DNA of 14,303 bases from PALSA-911 sp043742865 (lineage in GTDB: Bacteria > Pseudomonadota > Alphaproteobacteria > Acetobacterales > Acetobacteraceae). Numbering within the stretch: position 1 is the stretch's first letter; each line of letters begins with the position of its first letter. Positions 6,959 through 13,003 of the stretch are shown here, piece by piece. Position numbers and translations under genes: made by a program. The notes under the pieces are model-generated. The model searched no databases. It saw only the letters and a list, made by a program, of their open reading frames with translations, and had not been told where the DNA came from. The DNA lies in contig JAYTXR010000219.1 in NCBI GenBank assembly GCA_043742865.1, positions 1 to 14,303 on the forward strand, in the 5' to 3' direction.

Positions 6959-7567
6959 ATGCTCGCGCTCATTCCCCTGGCCATCCAGATCGCACCGACG
7001 ATCGCAAAATGGCTGTTCGGCGACGACGGCGAGAAGGTCGCCCAGCAGGTCGGCGCTGTCGTTACACAAGTAACCGGTGTCGCCGACCCGCATACCGACA
7101 CCGGCATCGCGGCGGTCGAGGCCGTGCTGCAAGGCAAGCCTGAACTTGCCATCCAGATCCAGGTCCAACTCGCGAAGATCGCCGCCGACCGCGAAGCCGA
7201 AGCCAACCGCGCCGCCGAGGCAGCCCGCAAGGCCGAGCTCGATGCTCTGCTCACACAGATCGCCGACACCGACAGCGCCCGCAAGCAAACCATCGCGCTG
7301 GCCCAGGCCGGCAGCGGGATTGCCTATGGGGCGCCGGTGGTCTCCGCCCTGGTGCTGATCACCTTTGCCGTCGTGATGACCCTTGCCTTCACCCGCAGCC
7401 TACCGATGGGGAGCGAAACCGTCTTAAACATGCTGCTTGGCTCGCTCGCCGCGATGGCCACCAGCGTCGTCAGCTACTGGGTTGGTTCCTCGGCCGGATC
7501 GGCCCGCAAGGACGCGCACATCGTCCAACTTGCAACCGGTCAGATCACGCCGGGTTCAACGGGCTAA
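6959..7567 (+). CDS. Holin of the GTA/3TM family
   Basis: This 202-residue membrane protein matches the 3TM holin family best known from gene transfer agents and alphaproteobacterial prophages. Holins open the inner membrane so the endolysin reaches peptidoglycan. Residues 1-20 are a first hydrophobic helix (LIPLAIQIAPTIAKWLFG). Residues about 60-118 form a long, charged, Ala-rich coiled-coil helix (KIAADREAEANRAAEAARKA). Residues about 123-144 and 154-177 are two further transmembrane helices separated by a short polar turn (TRSLPMGSE); a WVGSSAGSARKD stretch ends the last one, as is usual for this family. It starts three bases after the preceding stop, so the two genes are probably translated together. 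It is the last gene of the phage block; the next gene belongs to the chromosome and has its own promoter. Confidence 0.85.
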   Translation: MLALIPLAIQIAPTIAKWLFGDDGEKVAQQVGAVVTQVTGVADPHTDTGIAAVEAVLQGKPELAIQIQVQLAKIAADREAEANRAAEAARKAELDALLTQIADTDSARKQTIALAQAGSGIAYGAPVVSALVLITFAVVMTLAFTRSLPMGSETVLNMLLGSLAAMATSVVSYWVGSSAGSARKDAHIVQLATGQITPGSTG

Positions 7568-7577
7568 ACCAAGATTT

Positions 7578-7606
7578 TTGACGTTATCCTCGGTCCGACC
7601 TACACT
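7578..7606 (+). promoter_or_regulatory. Sigma-70-type promoter of deacylase gene 1
   Basis: TTGACG at 7578-7583 and TACACT at 7601-7606 are separated by exactly 17 bases, a near-consensus housekeeping arrangement. The -10 lies within CTACACT, the motif also seen before the other units of this region. The ATG is 30 bases downstream, with GAGGGG at 7622-7627 as ribosome site. This gives the amidohydrolase gene its own start independent of the phage operon. Confidence 0.7.
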
Positions 7607-7636
7607 TGCTCCAGGAAACCCGAGGGGAACAAACCC

Positions 7637-9352
7637 ATGTCCGAAGCTATCAGCATTGTCGTCCGCAATGGGACCGTCATCGACGGCACTGGCGCAGCGC
7701 CTTACGAAGCCGACGTCGCCATCGCCGGCGGCAAGATCGTCGAGATTGGCAAGATCACCGCCAGGGGCGCGGAGGAGATCGACGCCAAAGGCAAGCTGGT
7801 CACCCCCGGTTTCGTCGACATCCACACCCACTACGATGCTCAGGCCGCCTGGGACAGCCGTATGCACCCGTCCTCCTGGCACGGCGTCACTACCGCGGTG
7901 ATGGGCAATTGCGGCGTCGGCTTCGCTCCCTGCAAGCCCGAGGACCGTAATAAGCTGGTCGAGCTGATGGAAGGCGTGGAGGACATTCCCGGCGCCGTCA
8001 TGGCCGAAGGCCTGAAATGGGAGTGGGAGAGCTTTGGCGAATTCCTTACCTCCCTGGAACGCCGCCAGCGCGACATCGACCTCTGCGCGCTGCTGCCACA
8101 TGCTGCCGTGCGCGTCTATGTGATGGGCGAGCGCGCCATTCGCCACGAGGCCGCCAACCAGGGCGACATCGCCCAGATGCGCCAGATCGTCGAGGAATCG
8201 GTCCGCGCCGGCGCTTTTGGAGTCTCCACATCGCGCACGATCAGCCACAAATCGCTGAAGGGCGAATACATCCCCACTCTGCGCGCTGCCGAGGAAGAGC
8301 TTACCGGCCTCGCCATGGGTATGAAGGATGCCGGCTCCGGCTTCCTCGAAATCGTCGGCGACTGGAACCAGCCCGATCCCGTCACGGAATTCGCCATGCT
8401 CCGCCGTGTGGTCGAGAAATCCGGCCGCACCGCGGTGTTCTCGCTCACCCAGCGCCATGATCGCACCGAAGTGTGGAAGGAGCTGATGGCCCTGTCCGAC
8501 CAGGCGATCGAGGACGGGGTGTCGATCCGCCCCGTGGCCGCGCCACGCGCCATCGGCATCCTGCTCGGCCTGGAGGGCAGTCAGAATCCGTTCTCCGGCA
8601 CGCCAACCTACAAGTCGATCGCCCATCTGCCGCTCGCCGAGCGGGTCAAAATCATGAGTGATCCCGAAATCCGCGCCAGAATCCTGTCGGACGACCCGGT
8701 GACCGGCAGCACCTTCCCGCTGTTTCACCGCATGTCCTACACCAAGATGTTCCGCTTCGGGCACCCCGCGAACTACGAACCCCAGCGCGAAGACAGCATC
8801 ACCGCCATCGCCGAACGCGAAGGCCGCACCCCGCAGGAGGTCGCCTACGACATCATGCTGGAAGACGGCGGACGCGACTTCATCTACTGCCCGCTGGTCA
8901 ACTACGTCGATTACGACCTGTCGGCTTCCGAAGCGATGCTGGACAGCCGCAACACCATCATGGGCATCGGTGACGGCGGGGCGCATGTCGGCTTTATCAT
9001 CGACGCCGGCTTCCCGACCTGGCTGCTCGCCCACTGGGGCCGCAAGAAGCAGCGCTGGACCCCGCAGGAACTGATCCGCCGCCTGACCTCCGACACCGCC
9101 GGCGCCGCTGGCCTGCATGACCGGGGCGCGATCGCGGTCGGCAAAAAGGGCGATTTGAACATTTTGGACTGGGAGAAGATCGCTTTCGGCCGCCCCTACG
9201 TCACCTTCGATCTCCCCGCCGGAGGCCGCCGTCTGCTGCAAAAAGCCGACGGCTATGACACCACCATCGTCTCCGGTGAGGTCACCTACCGCAACGGCGA
9301 ACCCACCGGCGCCCTTCCGGGCCGCATGGTCCGCGGCCAGCGCGCCCACTAA
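7637..9352 (+). CDS. Amidohydrolase, N-acyl-D-amino-acid deacylase family (paralogue 1)
   Basis: This 571-residue cytoplasmic metallohydrolase is of the amidohydrolase/D-aminoacylase type (TIM-barrel with a small beta domain formed by both ends). The N-terminal beta part has VVRNGTVIDGTG and LVTPGFVDIHTHYD, giving metal ligands H63 and H65 and the family's D67. C92 in GNCGVG matches the metal-bridging Cys of D-aminoacylase. D446 in GIGDGGAH matches the catalytic Asp. The C terminus (KADLNI-type GKKGDLNIL, TYRNGEPTGALPGR) closes the beta domain. Where the classical enzyme has 'THxRxE' and 'SHxK' histidines, this protein shows FLEIVGDWNQ (237-245) and SLTQRHD (269-275); a different conserved stretch, SHKSLKGEY (203-211), is present. 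Substrate chemistry may therefore differ from N-acyl-D-amino acids. It is a single-gene unit, with a promoter before it and a terminator after it. Confidence 0.8.
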   Translation: MSEAISIVVRNGTVIDGTGAAPYEADVAIAGGKIVEIGKITARGAEEIDAKGKLVTPGFVDIHTHYDAQAAWDSRMHPSSWHGVTTAVMGNCGVGFAPCKPEDRNKLVELMEGVEDIPGAVMAEGLKWEWESFGEFLTSLERRQRDIDLCALLPHAAVRVYVMGERAIRHEAANQGDIAQMRQIVEESVRAGAFGVSTSRTISHKSLKGEYIPTLRAAEEELTGLAMGMKDAGSGFLEIVGDWNQPDPVTEFAMLRRVVEKSGRTAVFSLTQRHDRTEVWKELMALSDQAIEDGVSIRPVAAPRAIGILLGLEGSQNPFSGTPTYKSIAHLPLAERVKIMSDPEIRARILSDDPVTGSTFPLFHRMSYTKMFRFGHPANYEPQREDSITAIAEREGRTPQEVAYDIMLEDGGRDFIYCPLVNYVDYDLSASEAMLDSRNTIMGIGDGGAHVGFIIDAGFPTWLLAHWGRKKQRWTPQELIRRLTSDTAGAAGLHDRGAIAVGKKGDLNILDWEKIAFGRPYVTFDLPAGGRRLLQKADGYDTTIVSGEVTYRNGEPTGALPGRMVRGQRAH

Positions 9353-9371
9353 TCCGCCAACAGCCAGCAGG

Positions 9372-9405
9372 AACCCGCCAGGAGCATCCCTCCTGGCGGG
9401 TTTTT
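9372..9405 (+). terminator. Intrinsic terminator after deacylase gene 1
   Basis: AACCCGCCAGGAG at 9372-9384 is fully complementary to CTCCTGGCGGGTT at 9390-9402. This gives a 13-bp stem with a 5-base loop (CATCC), followed by a T run to 9405. It starts 20 bases after the stop codon and should end transcription before the next gene. Confidence 0.93.
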
Positions 9406-9410
9406 GCGCT

Positions 9411-9440
9411 TTGACGCCGCCCCGCTTCCGGCCCTAGGCT
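9411..9440 (+). promoter_or_regulatory. Promoter of deacylase gene 2
   Basis: TTGACG at 9411-9416 is identical to the -35 of paralogue 1. CTAGGCT at 9434-9440 supplies the -10 region (17 bases to CTAGGC, 18 to TAGGCT). The following leader, TTCCGTCAAGGAAACCCC, resembles the paralogue 1 leader (TTGCTCCAGGAAACCC), so the promoter region was duplicated together with the gene. It begins six bases after the terminator. Confidence 0.6.
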
Positions 9441-9477
9441 TCCGTCAAGGAAACCCCACGGGACAAGGAAGCCGGCC

Positions 9478-11184
9478 ATGAGCCAGCCAGACATCGTCGT
9501 CCGCAACGGAACCGTCGTCGACGGTATTGGCGGCGCCCCATACGAAGCCGACATCGCACTGACCGACGGCAAGATTACCGAGATCGGCCAGATCTCCGCC
9601 AAAGGCGTCGAGGAAATCGACGCCCGTGGCAAGCTGGTTACCCCTGGCTTCATTGACATCCACACCCATTATGACGGCCAGGCCATCTGGGACGCCCACA
9701 CCGCTCCCTCCTCCTGGCACGGCGTTACCACCGCGGTGATGGGCAATTGCGGCGTTGGCTTCGCCCCGTGCAAACCCGACGATCGCCAAAAACTCATCGA
9801 GCTGATGGAGGGCGTGGAGGACATTCCCGGCGCTGTCATGCACGAGGGTCTGCAATGGGAATGGGAATCCTTCGCGCAATACCTCGACGCCCTGGACCGC
9901 CGCCAGCGCGACATCGACCTCTGTGCGCTGCTCCCCCATGCCGCCGTTCGGGTCTTCGTCATGGGCGACCGGGCCATAAGGCTGGAGAACGCAAACCAGG
10001 CCGACATCGCCCAGATGCGCGAAATCGCCGCCGACGCGATCCGCGCTGGCGCTTTTGGCTTCTCCACCTCCCGCACCACCAGTCACAAATCCCTCAAGGG
10101 CGATTACACCCCCACTTTGCGCGCGCAGGAGGAAGAGCTCACCGGCATCGCCATGGGTATGCAGGACGCCGGCGCCGGCTTTCTTGAAATGGTCTCCGAA
10201 TGGAACCAGCCGGACACGGCGACCGAGTTCGGCATCCTCCGCCGCGTCGTCGAACGTTCGGGCCGCACCGCGGTCTTCACCTGCTCGCAGCGCAACAACC
10301 GGCCGCATTATTGGAAGGAGCTGATGGTCCACGCTGAACAGGCGCGTCAGGACGGCCTATCCATCCGTCCGGTCTGCGCGCCCCGCGCCATCGGCGTGCT
10401 GCTCGGCCTGGAGGGCAGCCAGAACCCGTTCTCCGGCACCCAAACCTACAAAACCATCGCCAACCTGCCTCGCGGGCAGCGCGTGCTGGCCATGCGGGAT
10501 TCGGACATCCGCCGGAAGATATTGGCGGAAGACCCGAAGGCCGGATCGGCTTTCCCGCTGTTCCACCGGCTGACCTATACGCAGATGTATCGCTTCGGTA
10601 ATCCACCGAATTACCAGCCGCAGCGCGAGGACAGCATCGCCGCCATCGCCGAGCGCGAGGGCCGCACCGCTCCGGAAGTCGCCTACGACATGCTGATCGA
10701 GGATGACGGCCAGAATTTCATCTATACCCCGCTATCGAACTACGCGAACTATGATTTCTCCGCTTCGGAGGCGATGCTGGATGATCGCAACGCCATCATG
10801 GGCCTTGGCGACGGTGGTGCGCATGTCGGCTTCATCCTCGATGCCGGCTACCCGACCTGGCTATTGACCTACTGGGGCAAGTCCCGCAATCGCTGGCCGA
10901 TGCCCGAACTGATCCGCCGCCTGACCTCCGACCCCGCCAGTGCGGCCGGGCTCTCCGACCGGGGGGTGCTCGCCCCCGGCAAGAAAGCGGATCTGAATAT
11001 CATCGACTATGACCGCCTTGGCTTCGGCCGGCCCTATGTCACGCATGATCTGCCGGCCGGCGGCAAGCGGCTGCTGCAGAAGGCGGATGGCTACGAAGTC
11101 ACAATTGTTTCCGGTGCCATCACCTACCGCAACGGCGAAGCCACCGGCGCCCTGCCTGGCCGCCTGGTGCGCGGACAACGTTAA
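9478..11184 (+). CDS. Amidohydrolase, N-acyl-D-amino-acid deacylase family (paralogue 2)
   Basis: This 568-residue protein is a tandem paralogue of the preceding gene. Over about 115 residues from the shared IVVRNGT I count some 80% identity, and the rest is lower but colinear. It keeps H62 and H64 (HTHYD), C91 (GNCGVG), the SHKSLKGDY stretch and the Asp of GLGDGGAH, so it should be a functional metallohydrolase. It also lacks the classical second and third histidines at the places expected from memory of D-aminoacylase. The pair differs most sharply in a likely pocket segment: TCSQRNNRPHYW here against SLTQRHDRTEVW in paralogue 1, which suggests distinct substrates. AAGGAAG at 9464-9470 is the ribosome site. 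The gene is followed closely by the dioxygenase and cupin genes, with which it may be partly co-transcribed. Confidence 0.8.
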   Translation: MSQPDIVVRNGTVVDGIGGAPYEADIALTDGKITEIGQISAKGVEEIDARGKLVTPGFIDIHTHYDGQAIWDAHTAPSSWHGVTTAVMGNCGVGFAPCKPDDRQKLIELMEGVEDIPGAVMHEGLQWEWESFAQYLDALDRRQRDIDLCALLPHAAVRVFVMGDRAIRLENANQADIAQMREIAADAIRAGAFGFSTSRTTSHKSLKGDYTPTLRAQEEELTGIAMGMQDAGAGFLEMVSEWNQPDTATEFGILRRVVERSGRTAVFTCSQRNNRPHYWKELMVHAEQARQDGLSIRPVCAPRAIGVLLGLEGSQNPFSGTQTYKTIANLPRGQRVLAMRDSDIRRKILAEDPKAGSAFPLFHRLTYTQMYRFGNPPNYQPQREDSIAAIAEREGRTAPEVAYDMLIEDDGQNFIYTPLSNYANYDFSASEAMLDDRNAIMGLGDGGAHVGFILDAGYPTWLLTYWGKSRNRWPMPELIRRLTSDPASAAGLSDRGVLAPGKKADLNIIDYDRLGFGRPYVTHDLPAGGKRLLQKADGYEVTIVSGAITYRNGEATGALPGRLVRGQR

Positions 11185-11209
11185 GGGTAGGATTCATCAT
11201 CTCACCATG

Positions 11210-11216
11210 CTACGCT
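11210..11216 (+). promoter_or_regulatory. Possible -10 element before the dioxygenase gene
   Basis: CTACGCT, preceded by TG in ATGCTACGCT (an extended -10 form), lies 28 bases before the ATG at 11244. It matches the CTA[CG][AG]CT motif at the other units. No -35 is recognisable upstream. It may be a weak or regulated start internal to a deacylase 2-dioxygenase-cupin operon. Confidence 0.35.
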
Positions 11217-11229
11217 TTCGTTAGAAATC

Positions 11230-11234
11230 AGGGG
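11230..11234 (+). promoter_or_regulatory. Ribosome binding site that decides the dioxygenase start
   Basis: AGGGG lies nine bases before the ATG at 11244 but directly touches the in-frame ATG at 11235. Normal spacing therefore favours 11244 as the true start, giving a 266-residue protein rather than 269. Confidence 0.7.
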
Positions 11235-11243
11235 ATGATCGCC

Positions 11244-12044
11244 ATGCGCCTTACAACAGAGCAGGTTCGACAGTTCGACGAGGAAGGCTATCTGTTCCTC
11301 CCCGACTGTTTCTCCCCCGAGGAAACCGCTTCTCTGCGGTCGGAAGCGCTTTCGATCTACGACACCGACCGGCCCGAAGTTTGGCGGGAGAAATCGGGCG
11401 CGCCCCGCACCGCTTTCGCAGCGCATACCTATAACGAGGCGTTTCGATTGCTCGGCGCCCACCCGCGACTGATCCACCCGGTTGAGCAGCTGTTCGGCGA
11501 GCAGCTTTACATGCATCAATACAAGATCAACGCCAAATCCGCCTTCAATGGCGAGGTCTGGCAGTGGCATCAGGATTTCGGTACCTGGCACCGCGATGAT
11601 GGAATGCCCGACCCAAAAGCGATGAACATCGCGGTATTCCTTGATGAAGTCACGCATATTAACGGCCCGCTGATGGTCGTGCCGCGCAGCCATAAACACG
11701 GGGTCCTCGCCGCCGGACATGATCTGTCCACCACAAGCTATCCGCTGTGGACTTTGGATAATGACACTGTGACCAAACTGGTCGAAGCCGGCGGCATCGT
11801 CACCCCCGTCGGCAAACCCGGAGGAGTGCTGATGTTCCATGGCAACCTCGTGCATGGTTCTTCCGGAAACATCACGCCGTATCCGCGCAAAATTGTCTAT
11901 CTGACGTTGAACTCGGTCTCCAACTACATCCGCAAGCCGACCCGGCCGGAATGGATCGCGCATCAAGACTTCACCCCGATTGTCCCGGTGGCCGATGACG
12001 CGCTGTTGCATTACGCGCATAATTACCGGCAAGCTGCGGAGTAG
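11244..12044 (+). CDS. Fe(II)/2-oxoglutarate dioxygenase, phytanoyl-CoA hydroxylase (PhyH) family
   Basis: This 266-residue enzyme should hydroxylate a small substrate using Fe(II), O2 and 2-oxoglutarate. The N terminus (LTTEQVRQFDEEGYLFLP) is the typical PhyH opening. The iron ligands are H109 and D111 in WQWHQDFGTWHRDDGMP and H204 in GNLVHGSSGN; R215 is the likely 2-oxoglutarate anchor. The helix-strand NIAVFLDEVTHINGPLMVVPRSHKHG is classic for the family. The HxDFxTWHxxDGMP segment closely recalls ectoine hydroxylase (EctD), but the Ser and Glu of its WHSDFETWH signature are Gln and Gly here. No ectoine genes are nearby, so I name only the family. It ends 24 bases before the cupin gene and is probably co-transcribed with it. 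A role in opening a substrate for the adjacent deacylases is inferred from context only. Confidence 0.85.
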   Translation: MRLTTEQVRQFDEEGYLFLPDCFSPEETASLRSEALSIYDTDRPEVWREKSGAPRTAFAAHTYNEAFRLLGAHPRLIHPVEQLFGEQLYMHQYKINAKSAFNGEVWQWHQDFGTWHRDDGMPDPKAMNIAVFLDEVTHINGPLMVVPRSHKHGVLAAGHDLSTTSYPLWTLDNDTVTKLVEAGGIVTPVGKPGGVLMFHGNLVHGSSGNITPYPRKIVYLTLNSVSNYIRKPTRPEWIAHQDFTPIVPVADDALLHYAHNYRQAAE

Positions 12045-12068
12045 GCAGCGACTCCGGAGGAGCCCGTT

Positions 12069-12878
12069 ATGGTCGTCATGGCGTCGAGCCTGGAAGCCGC
12101 CGCTACCCGCCGCCGGTCAAGCTCCGACGGCACTGGATTCTGGCACACGACGTTTATCGGGACTAACCGGATCATCCGACGTGAATACCCCGAACACGAA
12201 CTCTCTCAGGGCCCGTTGCCCGAATTGGACACGCTCTATCCCCTGGGGTTCCTGGTGGAACAGGACCCGGGTTCCACGGTTCGGGCGCATTATCATGAGG
12301 CGGACCAGTTTCAGGTGATCGTCGCGGGCGCCGGCCGGATGGCCTCCCATCCAGTCCGTGGCATCGCTGTGCACTACACCAACGCCCACTCACCATACGG
12401 TCCGATCGTGGCCGGAGACCAGGGCGTGCATTATTTTACCCTGCGCAACAGCTACGACCGTGGCGCCCGGTATATGCCGGAATCCCGCCCCGATTTGCGC
12501 CAGACGCCGCGTCATTTCCGTGAAGCGACCATCCCGCCGCTTCCGCCGCTGGATCCGGCGGAGTTGGCTACGATTTCGCCATCCTGCACCGAGGCGTTGG
12601 CCTCCCAGACCGACGGTTTGGGCGCGTGGCGCTACCGCCTGCCCGCCGGCGGGCAGATAACTGGCCGCGATCCACGGACGGGCGCCGGGCAACACTGGCT
12701 GGTGTTGGGAGGCGAACTGGTTCGGGAAGATGGCTCCACATTGCCGCGGTCCTCGCTGATATTTGTCTCCCCCGACGATGCCCCGTTCGAAGCGGCGGCG
12801 AGCGAAGCTGGCCTCGAAATCCTGTGCATGCAGTATCCGGACCGCGGCACGCTCAGACCCCCCTCTACTCCGATCTAA
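12069..12878 (+). CDS. Two-domain cupin protein
   Basis: This 269-residue protein has a first cupin domain at about 55-130. The segment from G68 follows the family pattern G(x)5HxH(x)3E(x)6G, with H74 and H76 in AHYHEADQF; the Glu position holds Gln80 instead. H121 in GVHYF is the likely distal ligand. Residues about 183-258 look like a second cupin barrel (WRYRLPAGGQITGR, LVLGGELVREDG, LIFVSPDDAPFEA) with no clear metal ligands, so the second half is probably structural. Such proteins act as dioxygenases, isomerases or ligand sensors; the chemistry is not readable here. GGAGGAG at 12055-12061 is a very strong ribosome site just before the ATG, with only 24 bases to the dioxygenase stop, so the two genes likely form an operon. 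A further ATG at 12078 is less well spaced. Confidence 0.75.
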   Translation: MVVMASSLEAAATRRRSSSDGTGFWHTTFIGTNRIIRREYPEHELSQGPLPELDTLYPLGFLVEQDPGSTVRAHYHEADQFQVIVAGAGRMASHPVRGIAVHYTNAHSPYGPIVAGDQGVHYFTLRNSYDRGARYMPESRPDLRQTPRHFREATIPPLPPLDPAELATISPSCTEALASQTDGLGAWRYRLPAGGQITGRDPRTGAGQHWLVLGGELVREDGSTLPRSSLIFVSPDDAPFEAAASEAGLEILCMQYPDRGTLRPPSTPI

Positions 12879-13003
12879 GCGCCGCAGGACCGCCGCCCGG
12901 CAGGCGGGATCCCCTCGACCAGTCCTTCCAGGTTAACCCCAACCGCTTCGTCAATAAACCGCCCGTGCCGCCCAACGAAACTCACCGCCGGATAGGTCGA
13001 TTA
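12879..13003. other. Convergent intergenic region
   Basis: These 125 bases lie between the 3' ends of the cupin gene and the CoA-transferase gene. A short GC hairpin (CCGCC at 12893-12897 with GGCGG at 12903-12907) has no T run, so no convincing terminator is visible on either strand. The CoA-transferase ends with two tandem TAA stops (13001-13006, - strand). No RNA gene is apparent. Confidence 0.5.

Noticed and set aside
1..7567. Calling the left part a gene transfer agent because of the 3TM holin
   Set aside because: No GTA capsid, portal or tail genes are in the window and this holin family also occurs in ordinary prophages.
7552..7580. Possible terminator after the holin (GGTT/AACC with a following T run)
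   Set aside because: The stem has only four pairs with a long loop, and the T run forms part of the next promoter's -35 region.
7556..9349. A 597-codon open frame antisense to deacylase gene 1
   Set aside because: It mirrors the high-GC third-position bias of the real gene, its translation is low-complexity Gly/Ala/Asp-rich with no family pattern, and it would overlap the terminator-promoter logic of the + strand.
9445..10332. A 295-codon antisense frame over deacylase gene 2
   Set aside because: It is the same kind of GC-bias shadow; its translation resembles the antisense product of paralogue 1 only because the sense genes are homologous.
11202..12032. A 276-codon antisense frame over the dioxygenase
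   Set aside because: The sense strand has clear catalytic motifs and a ribosome site; the antisense product has none.
11244..12044. Naming the dioxygenase ectD
   Set aside because: Two signature residues differ and there is no ectoine operon in view.
12893..12907. GC hairpin in the convergent region as a terminator
   Set aside because: The stem is five pairs and no T tract follows on either strand.
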